This document shows, piece by piece, positions 11,404 through 18,636 of a stretch of 64,000 nt of DNA (its first letter is position 1; each line of letters starts with the position of its first letter). A model generated the notes under the pieces. That model ran no database searches. It was given only the letters and a program-made list of their open reading frames with translations, and had not been told where the DNA came from. This stretch comes from Schlegelella aquatica (GTDB lineage: Bacteria > Pseudomonadota > Gammaproteobacteria > Burkholderiales > Burkholderiaceae_C), in contig NZ_CP110257.1 of assembly GCF_026013905.1 (NCBI RefSeq), positions 1 to 64,000 on the forward strand, in the 5' to 3' direction. The position numbers and the translations under genes were made by a program.

Positions 11404-12188
11404 CGCCACCCCCAGGGGCCCTCGGCCGGGCCGTCGTCCAGGCCCGCGAACACGCCGTGGACCAGCAAGGTGGCCAGGGCGCGGGCCAGGTCGCCCGGGT
11501 CCATCGCGTGGGCGGCGTCGCCCAGGCGGTCCGCGCGCAGGAGCCGCCGCAGCAGCCGCGCCTCGTGCGGCGTCAGCACGTGCACCGGCACCTGGTCGTC
11601 GCGCCGCAGCACCAGCGCGGCCTGCGGTTGCCACAGCGGCACGCGGGCCAGCGCGTCGGCGTCGGCGCCTTGCGAGTGCGCCAGCCACAGCGACGCCACG
11701 CCATGGCGCGATTCGATCAGCGACACGCTCGGATGCACCCGCAAGCGCAGCCGGCCCAGGCGCTCGGGCCGGGCCAGACAGTCGGCCAGCGCGCTGGCGG
11801 CCAGCGTCGGCGCCTCCGCGGCATGGAAGGCGCGCACCCGCGCCCGCTCGAGCCGGGCCACGTCGGGGACGTACGGCACCCCCGCCTGGACCGCCCACGG
11901 CTCCAGCATGTCGGCGAACGCACCGCCCCACTCGGTGAGCACCGGCGAAGCCGGCGGGTGCTCGCGCAGGTGATCGCGCGCCAGCGTGGCGAAGCAGTCC
12001 TCGCCCACCAGCTGGCGCACCACCGGAAAGCCTTCGGCCAGCGCCTCGATCAGCGAGGCGTGGACGTTGCGCCGGTACACGTCGAAGCGAAACGCCAGGT
12101 CGGCGCCGGGCGCCGCACGACACCACCCGTCGGGCAGCGGCTGCCCGGGCTGCATCAGCAGGGCGGCGAAGCGGTCGATGTCGTTCAT
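11400..12188 (-). CDS. bufC: DUF2063 putative DNA-binding-domain protein, BufC-type partner
   Basis: This 262-residue protein has the DUF2063 N-terminal domain (RFDVYRRNVHASLIEALAEG and FPVVRQLVGEDCF). A second domain resembles the later BufC/HvfC segment. Members accompany DUF692 (MNIO) enzymes and help present the precursor peptide; the DNA-binding label in databases is historical. It overlaps the DUF692 gene by 4 bases (ATGA) and the DoxX gene by 4 bases, which shows tight coupling. No signal peptide is seen, so it should act in the cytoplasm beside the enzyme. Confidence 0.87.
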   Translation of the reverse strand: MNDIDRFAALLMQPGQPLPDGWCRAAPGADLAFRFDVYRRNVHASLIEALAEGFPVVRQLVGEDCFATLARDHLREHPPASPVLTEWGGAFADMLEPWAVQAGVPYVPDVARLERARVRAFHAAEAPTLAASALADCLARPERLGRLRLRVHPSVSLIESRHGVASLWLAHSQGADADALARVPLWQPQAALVLRRDDQVPVHVLTPHEARLLRRLLRADRLGDAAHAMDPGDLARALATLLVHGVFAGLDDGPAEGPWGWR

Positions 12189-13102
12189 GCCGGCCCCTCC
12201 GATCGCAAGGCAGGCGCGCCCCGGGTGCCCGTGCCGCCGGCCGGGGCGGCGACCGTCGACGGCGCGACGTGCGCCAGCAGCCCGGCGGCACGCCGCACCT
12301 CGCGCTCCAGTTCGCTCAACGGCGGCAGCCGGCGGTCCCGCTCGATCAAGGTCGGGCGCGGCCCGGTGCGGGCGAGCACGTGCGCGTACAGGCGCCAGAC
12401 CGCCTCGTCGATGGGCGCGCCGTGCGTGTCCACCAGCAGCGGCCGACCGCACGGATCGACCACGGCCTCGCACCCGGCCAGATGGATCTCGCCCACCGCC
12501 TGCAGCGGCCACGCCTCCAGCCACGCCTGGGGATCGGCGCCCTGGTTGTGCGCGCTGACCCAGACGTTGGTCACGTCCAGCAGCAGGCCGCAGCCGGTGC
12601 GGCGCACCACCTCGGCCAGGAACTCGCCCTCGTCCAGGGTCGACGAGGACAGCCGCAGGTAGGTGCTCGGGTTCTCCAGCAAGAGGCGTCGTTTCAACAC
12701 GGTTTGCACGCGGTCCACGTGCCGGCACACGCGTTCGAGCGTCGGGCGGTCGTAAGGCAGCGGCAGCAGGTCGTTGAAGCAGCGGCCCTGGTGGCGCGAC
12801 CACGCCAGGTGCTCGGAGACCCAGCGCGGCTCGAAGCGGCGCACCAGCTCGGCCAGCCGGGCCAGGTGCGGCTCGTCGAGCGACTCGCCGCCCACGGACA
12901 GGCCCACCCCGTGCAACGACAGCTCGTAGCGGGCACGCACCGCGGTCAGCTGCCGCAGCATCGGGCCGCCGGCGACCATGTAGTTCTCCGCATGGACTTC
13001 GACGAACCCGGCCGCGCAGCCGGTGTCCAGCACCTGCGGCAGGTGGGGCGTTCTCAGGCCCAGGCCGGCCAGTGCCAGCCCGGGCGGCGCGGCGGCATGC
13101 AT
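12185..13102 (-). CDS. bufB: DUF692 multinuclear iron oxidative enzyme, BufB-type
   Basis: This 305-residue TIM-barrel MNIO enzyme shows the expected metal-ligand motifs in order: EVHAENYMV, LHGVGLSVGG, SEHLAW, LLLENPSTYL, LLLDVTNVWVSAHNQG and GEIHLAG. The family modifies cysteine residues of small precursor peptides, as in methanobactin (MbnB) and bufferin (BufB) synthesis. It lies 16 bases after the DUF2282 precursor gene and overlaps the DUF2063 partner gene. The adjacent cysteine-rich precursor makes a bufferin-type function likely. Confidence 0.92.
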   Translation of the reverse strand: MHAAAPPGLALAGLGLRTPHLPQVLDTGCAAGFVEVHAENYMVAGGPMLRQLTAVRARYELSLHGVGLSVGGESLDEPHLARLAELVRRFEPRWVSEHLAWSRHQGRCFNDLLPLPYDRPTLERVCRHVDRVQTVLKRRLLLENPSTYLRLSSSTLDEGEFLAEVVRRTGCGLLLDVTNVWVSAHNQGADPQAWLEAWPLQAVGEIHLAGCEAVVDPCGRPLLVDTHGAPIDEAVWRLYAHVLARTGPRPTLIERDRRLPPLSELEREVRRAAGLLAHVAPSTVAAPAGGTGTRGAPALRSEGPA

Positions 13103-13118
13103 CGCGGGGCGGCGGCCG

Positions 13119-13439
13119 TCAGCCTTGGCGTTCCTGGAAGGGCTTGAGCTGCCCGTGACCGGTGTTCGACGTCTTGGACGGCGTCTTCTCGCAGGTGCCT
13201 TTGGGCACGTACGACCAGGCGTTGCCCTGGTGATCGCGCACCGAGGTGCCGGCGCAGGTCGTGCCGGGGCCCGCCGCGCAGTCGTTCTTGCCCTTCATCG
13301 CGACGCCGTAGCACTTTTCCTTCTCGCCGGCGCCGACGTTGGCCTTCGAATCGCCTTGCGCCTGCGCCAGTTGCAGCGCGGCCCCGAGGGCCAGGGCGAG
13401 GGTGGCGCAGGTGGCAGCGCCGGGGCGGGGGTGGGTCAT
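13119..13439 (-). CDS. bufA1: DUF2282 precursor peptide (bufferin 1-like)
   Basis: This 106-residue DUF2282 protein has a signal peptide (hydrophobic segment about residues 12-27, AQA-Q cleavage). The exported part holds four cysteines at residues 43, 54, 62 and 83, in the family pattern [21 protein letters not shown] and VPKGTCE. In characterised members these cysteines are modified by the DUF692 enzyme and the periplasmic product binds copper. The start at 13439 has AAGGAG seven bases upstream. It is the first gene of a six-gene minus-strand operon. Modification state and metal are inferred from the family. Confidence 0.9.
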   Translation of the reverse strand: MTHPRPGAATCATLALALGAALQLAQAQGDSKANVGAGEKEKCYGVAMKGKNDCAAGPGTTCAGTSVRDHQGNAWSYVPKGTCEKTPSKTSNTGHGQLKPFQERQG

Positions 13440-13500
13440 GACGAACTCCTTGGGGGTGGGTGAACCGCAAACCAGGGCCGACACGGCGGCCCTTGCTGGC

Positions 13501-13528
13501 TATTCGCTCCACGGGCCCGATCGGTTAC
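13501..13528 (-). promoter_or_regulatory. SigF-type ECF promoter (GTAACC-N16-CGAATA)
   Basis: On the minus strand GTAACC (13528-13523) is followed after exactly 16 bases by CGAATA (13506-13501). This matches the Caulobacter SigF promoter consensus GTAACC-N16-CGAA. It lies about 60 bases upstream of the DUF2282 start codon and points towards it. The operon encodes its own SigF-like factor, so autoregulation is the simplest reading. Confidence 0.75.
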
Positions 13529-13621
13529 AGCGGTGCCGGCCCTCCTCGCTCACCACCCGCCACGCCACTGCGAGGCGAACCCCGAGGTGGCCGAGGCGCC
13601 CCCCAGGGCGGGCAGACGCTC

Positions 13622-13652
13622 TTGACAAGCGCCGGGCCCGCCGGGGTAGCAT
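13622..13652 (+). promoter_or_regulatory. candidate promoter of the tRNA-Ser gene
   Basis: A perfect TTGACA at 13622-13627 is followed after 19 bases by TAGCAT (13647-13652). The spacing is two bases longer than ideal. Transcription would start near 13660, leaving a leader of about 68 bases before the tRNA. There is no other plausible target on this strand. Confidence 0.45.
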
Positions 13653-13727
13653 GCCCCACCCGTGTCCGCCCACACCGTCTTTCGATCATGAGCCGTCGGG
13701 CCTCGACGGCCGAAGTTCATTCGCATC

Positions 13728-13817
13728 GGAGACGTGGCAGAGCGGTCGATTGCAGCGGGCTTGAACCCCGCAGCGCCTTCCCGGGCGCCGTGAGTTCGAA
13801 TCTCACCGTCTCCGCCA
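13728..13817 (+). tRNA. tRNA-Ser (anticodon TGA)
   Basis: This 90-base tRNA has a seven-pair acceptor stem (ggagacg with cgtctcc), a discriminator G and an encoded CCA. The anticodon stem gcggg/cccgc closes the loop cttgaac, giving anticodon TGA, which reads UCA. The long variable arm (gcgccttcccgggcgc) is typical of serine tRNAs. The T arm carries gttcgaatc. No integrase or duplicated 3' end was seen, so there is no sign of use as an attachment site. Confidence 0.97.
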
Positions 13818-14118
13818 TGCCAGGAGACCTCAGCACGAATCTACCCCCGCCGTGCTTGGCTGGTGCCTGAGCTGCTGAGACCCTATCGCCCTTGAAGCAA
13901 CACGGCCTGGGCCTGGGGATGACGGCCCAGCGCAGGCGGCGCCGCGAGTCTCTCCCGGAACACGGTTTGCCCCTGCCCTGGCGGGAGAACCTTGCCCCCG
14001 AGGTCGTCTCTCCCGAGCTCTTCCGTGGCGCCCGCACCGGATGGCGGGGTCCCCTCGCCGCAGGGGCGTGGCGGAGGAGCGTGTCACCCCTTCTTTGCTT
14101 CAGTGAGGAGACTGCGCC
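13818..14118. other. spacer between tRNA-Ser and the copper-storage gene
   Basis: These 301 bases hold no supportable gene. They should contain the promoter for the downstream cysteine-rich gene, whose ribosome-binding site gaggag is at 14105-14110. An accttg...gaggt half-symmetry at 13989-14004 loosely resembles a CueR box but is too short. Confidence 0.4.
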
Positions 14119-14451
14119 ATGGCTCACGAGACCTATGCTTCGTGCATTGCGGCCTGCAATGCGTGCGCCGACGCCTGCGACCACTGCGCCACTGCCTGCC
14201 TGCAGGAAAACGACGTGAAGATGATGGCCCGGTGCATTGCGCTGGACATCGACTGCGCGGCGATCTGCCGCTTGGCCGCGGGCGCGATGGCGCGCGGCAG
14301 CGAGAACGCGAAGGCGATCTGCGCCTTGTGTGCCGACATCTGCCAACGTTGCGGCGACGAGTGCGCCCAGCACAAGCACGATCACTGCCAGCAATGCGCG
14401 CAGGCGTGCCGTCGCTGTGCCGAGGAGTGCCGCCGCATGGCGGCGATGTGA
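14119..14451 (+). CDS. csp3: four-helix bundle copper-storage protein (Csp3-like, DUF326)
   Basis: This 110-residue protein has 19 cysteines, many in CxxxC or CxxC spacing along predicted helices (for example CIAACNACADACDHCATAC and CQQCAQACRRC). This is the signature of Csp proteins, whose cysteines line the core of a four-helix bundle and bind many Cu(I) ions. There is no signal peptide, so it should be cytosolic (Csp3 type). GAGGAG eight bases before the ATG sets the start. Its closeness to the bufferin-type operon suggests a shared role in copper handling, by inference. Confidence 0.92.
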   Translation: MAHETYASCIAACNACADACDHCATACLQENDVKMMARCIALDIDCAAICRLAAGAMARGSENAKAICALCADICQRCGDECAQHKHDHCQQCAQACRRCAEECRRMAAM

Positions 14452-14518
14452 GGGCGGCCGCGAGCCGGCCCGTCCGCTGCACGAGGGACGGACGGAACAG
14501 GGCTCGTGCCCCTGCGCA

Positions 14519-14546
14519 AGAAAAAGCCCGGCATGGCGCCGGGCCT
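14519..14546 (-). terminator. Rho-independent terminator of the VDVD-repeat protein gene
   Basis: On the minus strand a seven-pair GC stem (gcccggc with gccgggc, five-base loop) is followed by a T-rich run, tttttctt. It lies 24 bases past the stop codon at 14571. The convergent copper-storage gene may also use the hairpin, but the T run favours the minus strand. Confidence 0.75.
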
Positions 14547-14570
14547 TCTGTCGGGACCTGACCGTGGGCG

Positions 14571-14879
14571 TCAGTTGCGGTCGGCGCGCGGGGCGCGGGT
14601 GCCGGTGTCCACGTCCACCGCGCCTCGCGCGTTGCGGCCGACGTCCACATCCACGCCCGGCACGCCGCGGTCGCGCTCGGTGCGGGTGTCACGGTTGACG
14701 TCCACGTCCACGGCGCCACGGGCGTTGCGGCCGGCGTCCACGTCCACGCCCGGCACACCGCGCTGCATCTCGGACTGCGAGGTGCGTTCGTCGGTGTTGG
14801 CCGTCTGCGCGAAGGTCGCGCCGGAAAGGGCCATCAGGGACGCCGCGGCCGCGGCGATGCTCATGCGGATCTTGCTCAT
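14571..14879 (-). CDS. secreted small protein with an internal VDVD repeat
   Basis: This 102-residue protein has a clear signal peptide (SIAAAAASLMALSGATFA, then QTA). The mature part is built of two near-identical 21-residue units, residues 40-60 and 71-91. Each starts RGVPGVDVD and ends GRNARGAVDVD, with one residue differing, separated by a charged spacer that includes TRTERD. An AGGAG site precedes the start and a strong terminator follows, so it is a free-standing gene. The family is not recognised. The repeating Asp/Arg pattern might bind cations or associate with envelope polymers, but nothing shows this. Confidence 0.7.
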   Translation of the reverse strand: MSKIRMSIAAAAASLMALSGATFAQTANTDERTSQSEMQRGVPGVDVDAGRNARGAVDVDVNRDTRTERDRGVPGVDVDVGRNARGAVDVDTGTRAPRADRN

Positions 14880-15099
14880 GTCGATCTCCTGTCGGATTGC
14901 GTTGGGGTCAATGTCGACCGGGGCATCCCGGCTGGCGGGTTGGCGGCCGTACCCGCAATCCGGCAACGCCTGTTCCCAAGGGGGGTTCGCCCATGTCGGG
15001 CAGCCGCCCGTGGCGCTGTCGGACAGAGCTGACACGCCCGGCGCGATGGCGCCCGGCACGCGGCTTGCCGTGGCTTGCGCAGCCCTCCAGGAGCCCGCC

Positions 15100-15309
15100 A
15101 TGAGCACTGCACGTGATGCTGCCGAGAACCCGCATTCGCAGGCCGAGATCGATGTGAACGACAAGGCGGCCGTCGAGCGGTGGAGCCAGGCGCTCGGCGT
15201 GCCGGACTCCGCCCTCCTCAAGGCGGTGCAGGAGGTCGGCCCGCGCATCGACAAGATCAAGGACTACCTGGGCGCAGGCGGCATGGCGGGCGATCAGGAA
15301 GACGGCTGA
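15100..15309 (+). CDS. DUF3606 small protein
   Basis: This 69-residue protein matches the DUF3606 pattern: DVNDKAAVERWSQALGVPDSALLKAVQEVG, in pieces. These are short soluble proteins of unknown role often seen in stress-related neighbourhoods. CCAGGAG about six bases before the ATG supports the start. A second, more divergent paralogue is at 47524-47760. Confidence 0.75.
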   Translation: MSTARDAAENPHSQAEIDVNDKAAVERWSQALGVPDSALLKAVQEVGPRIDKIKDYLGAGGMAGDQEDG

Positions 15310-15402
15310 AGCCGCACGCCTCGGGTCACGAGGCGTTCACGCTGGCGGCCCAGGCTGTCGCCGCCCTTCTTCTCACAGGCTCACCCCCCAGAGGCTCGAC
15401 CC

Positions 15403-17145
15403 ATGCAAGAACGACCGCACTCCTTGCTCGCAGACGCTTCGAGGCGTCGTTTCATCCGTGACCTCGCCGTCGGTGGAGTGGCCCTGGGCAGCGGCTTGGG
15501 CCTGGCCGGTTGTGGCGGCGGCGATGACGACGATGACCGCGGGACGACCGTCACCTTCGTCCACGGCGTGGCCAGCGGCGACCCCTTGGCCGACCGCGTG
15601 ATCCTCTGGACGCGGGCCACGCCTTCACGCGAGGAGACCTTGCGCGTGCGCTGGGAGGTGGCGACGGACGCGGGTTTCTCGCAGCTGGTCGCCAGCGGCG
15701 AGGCGACCACCAGCGCCGCGGCCGACTACACCGTGAAGGTCGATGCCACCGGGTTGCAGCCGGGCCGGTCGTACTTCTACCGCTTTCGGCACGGCGAGGC
15801 GGTCTCGCCGGTGGGGCGCACGCGCACGCTGCCCACCGGCGCGGTGGAGCGGGTGCGCATGGCGGTGTTCTCGTGCTCCAACTACCCTGCGGGCTACTTC
15901 AACGTCTATGCGGCCGCGGCGCAGATGGGCGACCTCGACGTCGCGGTGCACCTGGGCGACTACATCTACGAGTTCGAGCGCGGCGGCTACGCGGACCAGA
16001 ACGCGGCGCAGCTGGGGCGCGAGTCGCAACCGGCCACCGAGCTCGTGACGCTGGCCGACTACCGCACCCGGCACGCGCAGTACAAGACCGACCCGGACTT
16101 GCAGGCCCTGCATGCGGCGGTGCCGATGATCGCCGTGTGGGACGACCACGAAGTGGCCGACAACGCCTGGAAGCAGGGCGCCGCGAACCATCAGCCCGCC
16201 ACCGAGGGCGATTTCGTGCAACGCCGCGCGGCGGCCTTGCAGGCGTACTACGAATGGATGCCGGTGCGCGCGCCGGACCCGGCGAACCCGCTGCGCATCT
16301 ATCGCTCCTTCGACTTCGGCAACCTGCTGTCGCTGCACATGCTCGACACCCGGCTCATCGGGCGCGACGAGCCGCGGGACCTCATGAGCTACGTGCGCGC
16401 AGACGGCAGCTTCGACCAGGCGCGCTTCCAGGCCGAAGTGGGCGCGGCCGACCGCCAGCTGCTGGGCGCCGAGCAGGCGGCGTGGTTGCAGCAGCGATTG
16501 CAGTCGTCCACGGCCACATGGCAGGTGCTGGGCCAGCAGGTGCTCATGGGTCGCATGGAGGTGCCGGCGCCCGTGCTGTTGAACTTGCGCACCGGCGGGC
16601 AGATGGGCGTGTCGCTGCAAGACTACCTTGCCTTGCTCGCCAAGCAGCAGACCGATCCCTCGAGCCTCACGCCCGAGGAGCTGGCGGTGCTCGAGCAACC
16701 CGCCCTGCCCTACAACCTCGATGCCTGGGACGGCTATCCGGCCCAGCGCGAAGCGGTGTTCGAGGTGGCCCGCGGGGCCGACAAGAACCTCGTGGTGCTG
16801 GCGGGCGACACGCACAACGCGTGGGCGAGCGACCTCGCCACGCAGGCCGGCGCGGCCGTGGGCGTGGAGTTCGCCACCTCGTCCGTCAGTTCGCCGGGCT
16901 TCGAGGCCTACCTGCCGTCGGTGCTCCCGGCCACGCTGGCCCCGGCGCTGGAGGCGCTGATCGACCCGCTCCGGTACGCCGAGACGAGCCGCCGCGGCTT
17001 CATGGTCGTGACGGCGACGCCGGCCGAATGCCGGGCGGACTGGTACTTCGTCGACACCATTGCCGCGCGCAGCGCCGCCGCGAGCCTCGACAAGAGCCTC
17101 AAGGTGTTGCCGGGCGCATCGAACCGCAAGGTCGTCGACGTCTAA
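15403..17145 (+). CDS. phoD: alkaline phosphatase D family protein
   Basis: This 580-residue PhoD-type metallophosphoesterase has a Tat motif RRRFIRD at residues 14-20 and a lipobox LAGC with C37, so it is probably exported folded and lipid-anchored. A PhoD N-terminal Fn3-like domain (FVHGVASGDPLADRVILWTR) comes first. Catalytic-domain motifs are FSCSNYPAGYFNVY, HLGDYIYEF, WDDHEVADNAW and VLAGDTHNAW. It likely releases phosphate from phosphodiesters or monoesters outside the cytoplasmic membrane. The stop codon directly abuts a three-unit tandem repeat. Confidence 0.93.
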   Translation: MQERPHSLLADASRRRFIRDLAVGGVALGSGLGLAGCGGGDDDDDRGTTVTFVHGVASGDPLADRVILWTRATPSREETLRVRWEVATDAGFSQLVASGEATTSAAADYTVKVDATGLQPGRSYFYRFRHGEAVSPVGRTRTLPTGAVERVRMAVFSCSNYPAGYFNVYAAAAQMGDLDVAVHLGDYIYEFERGGYADQNAAQLGRESQPATELVTLADYRTRHAQYKTDPDLQALHAAVPMIAVWDDHEVADNAWKQGAANHQPATEGDFVQRRAAALQAYYEWMPVRAPDPANPLRIYRSFDFGNLLSLHMLDTRLIGRDEPRDLMSYVRADGSFDQARFQAEVGAADRQLLGAEQAAWLQQRLQSSTATWQVLGQQVLMGRMEVPAPVLLNLRTGGQMGVSLQDYLALLAKQQTDPSSLTPEELAVLEQPALPYNLDAWDGYPAQREAVFEVARGADKNLVVLAGDTHNAWASDLATQAGAAVGVEFATSSVSSPGFEAYLPSVLPATLAPALEALIDPLRYAETSRRGFMVVTATPAECRADWYFVDTIAARSAAASLDKSLKVLPGASNRKVVDV

Positions 17146-17375
17146 GGCCCGGCGCCCGGCCGCCCGTAGCCGGGCCGTGACCCCCACGGGGGGTGGGGCG
17201 CACGCCCCGGGGGCGAAGACATCAGGCCCGGCGCCCGGCCGCCCGTAGCCGGGCCGTGACCCCCCCGGGGGGTGGGGCGTACGCCCCGGGGGCAAGGACA
17301 TCAGACCCGGCGCCCGGCCGCCCGAAGCCGGGCCGTGACCCCCACGGGGGGTAGGGCGGTCGCCCCGGGGGTGGG
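17146..17375 (+). repeat. three tandem 79-bp hairpin-rich repeats
   Basis: Units begin at 17146, 17225 and 17304, a period of exactly 79 bases; the third fades after about 70 bases. Each contains gcccggcgcccggccgcccg, then gccgggccgtgaccccc, an inverted repeat around accccc/ggggggt, and ggggcg/cgcccc followed by gggggc. The first unit starts immediately after the phoD stop codon. Related units occur at 32991, 37064, 44545 and 45582. There are no unique spacers between units, so this is not a CRISPR array. The rest of the gap to 17448 holds no gene. Confidence 0.9.
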
Positions 17376-17448
17376 TTTGCGGGCGGTCCGCGGCGCGTGC
17401 AGTGGCACTACAGTAAGGCCTTTGCTTGCCTGACTGCCGGAGACCACC

Positions 17449-18423
17449 ATGACGCACTTCACCCGCCGCCTCTTCCTCGGTTCGCTGCTCGCCGCCTCGA
17501 TGGCCGCAGCCGCAGGCGCGTGGGCGGACGCCAAGCCGGTGCGCATCCTGGTGGGCTTTCCCGCGGGTGGCGGCACGGATGCGATCGCGCGCACGCTGGC
17601 CGATCGCTTGAAGGACGAGCTGGGCCGGCCGGTCATCGTCGAGAACAAGCCGGGCGCGGGCGGCCAGCTCGCGGCGCAGACGCTGAAGGCCTCGCCGCCG
17701 GACGGCAGCACCTACTTCCTCTCGCACGACCACACGATCTCGATCCTGCCGCTGGTGATGAAGAACCCGGGCTACGACTCGGCGCGCGACTTCGTGCCGG
17801 TGGCGGGCTTTGCGAGCTTCGTCAATGCGTTCGCGCTGTCCAGCGGCACACCGGCGAAGTCGCTGCCGGAGTATGTCAACTGGGTCAGAAGCCAGGGCGG
17901 GGGCAAGGGCACCATCGGCGTGCCCGCGCCGGCCTCGACGCCGGAGTTCCTGGTGAAGGTGCTGGGCGAGCGCTACAACCTCGACCTGGTGCCGGTGCCC
18001 TACCGCGGCAGCGCGCCATTGATCGGCGACATGCTGGGCAACCAGATCGCCGCCGGCACCGGCTCGGTGCCGGACTTCATCGAGCATCACAAGGCCGGGC
18101 GGCTGCGTGTGGCGGCCGTACTGGGCCCCAAGCGCCAGGCGATTCTGCCGGACGTGCCGACGCTGGCCGAACTGGGCATCGCCGGTTTCGAGGACCTGCC
18201 GTACTACGGCGTGTTCGCGCCGGCGGGCACGCCCAAGGCGGTGATCGACGAGTTCGCGCAGGCGTTGTCGAAAGTCATCGCGCAGCCGGAGGTGCGCACG
18301 CGGCTGACGGACCTGGGGCTGACGGTGGAGTTCATGAACTCGGCCCAGCTGGCCGCGCGCGAGCGGGCTTATGCGAAGAGCTGGGCGGAGATCATCCGCA
18401 AGAGCGGCTTCCAGCCGCAGTGA
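17449..18423 (+). CDS. Bug family tripartite tricarboxylate transporter substrate-binding protein
   Basis: This 324-residue periplasmic receptor has a signal peptide (RRLFLGSLLAASMAAAAGAWA). The family core motif is VRILVGFPAGGGTDAIART, followed by VIVENKPGAGG and DVPTLAELG. Such proteins capture carboxylates or related solutes; genes for the TctA/TctB membrane parts are not nearby, as is common for orphan Bug genes. It reads towards the convergent purine-catabolic genes. A ureide or purine-derived ligand is possible but unproven. Confidence 0.92.
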   Translation: MTHFTRRLFLGSLLAASMAAAAGAWADAKPVRILVGFPAGGGTDAIARTLADRLKDELGRPVIVENKPGAGGQLAAQTLKASPPDGSTYFLSHDHTISILPLVMKNPGYDSARDFVPVAGFASFVNAFALSSGTPAKSLPEYVNWVRSQGGGKGTIGVPAPASTPEFLVKVLGERYNLDLVPVPYRGSAPLIGDMLGNQIAAGTGSVPDFIEHHKAGRLRVAAVLGPKRQAILPDVPTLAELGIAGFEDLPYYGVFAPAGTPKAVIDEFAQALSKVIAQPEVRTRLTDLGLTVEFMNSAQLAARERAYAKSWAEIIRKSGFQPQ

Positions 18424-18636
18424 CGGGAGCTTGCGGGCGCCGTGCGGGTGCGTGGAGCGGAGCGCGGCGGGTGCCGGGGCCGCGGTGCAGTCGCTCCTCG
18501 GTAATCGCTTGGTGCACCGCGCCCCCGACACCCGCCGGGAGACGGTGGTGGCGGGCGGTGGCGATCGCTGGCGATCGCCAGACGTCTTCGGCGGCTTTCG
18601 CGCCTCCTGTGTCTTCGGTGCCTGCGGGCTGAATCC

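Noticed and set aside
13728..13817. tRNA-Ser as an integration site for a genomic island
   Set aside because: No integrase, no duplicated tRNA 3' end and no change in gene style on either side.
13989..14004. CueR-like box upstream of the copper-storage gene
   Set aside because: The inverted repeat accttg/gaggt is imperfect and too short for a MerR-family operator; no matching -35/-10 with long spacer was seen.
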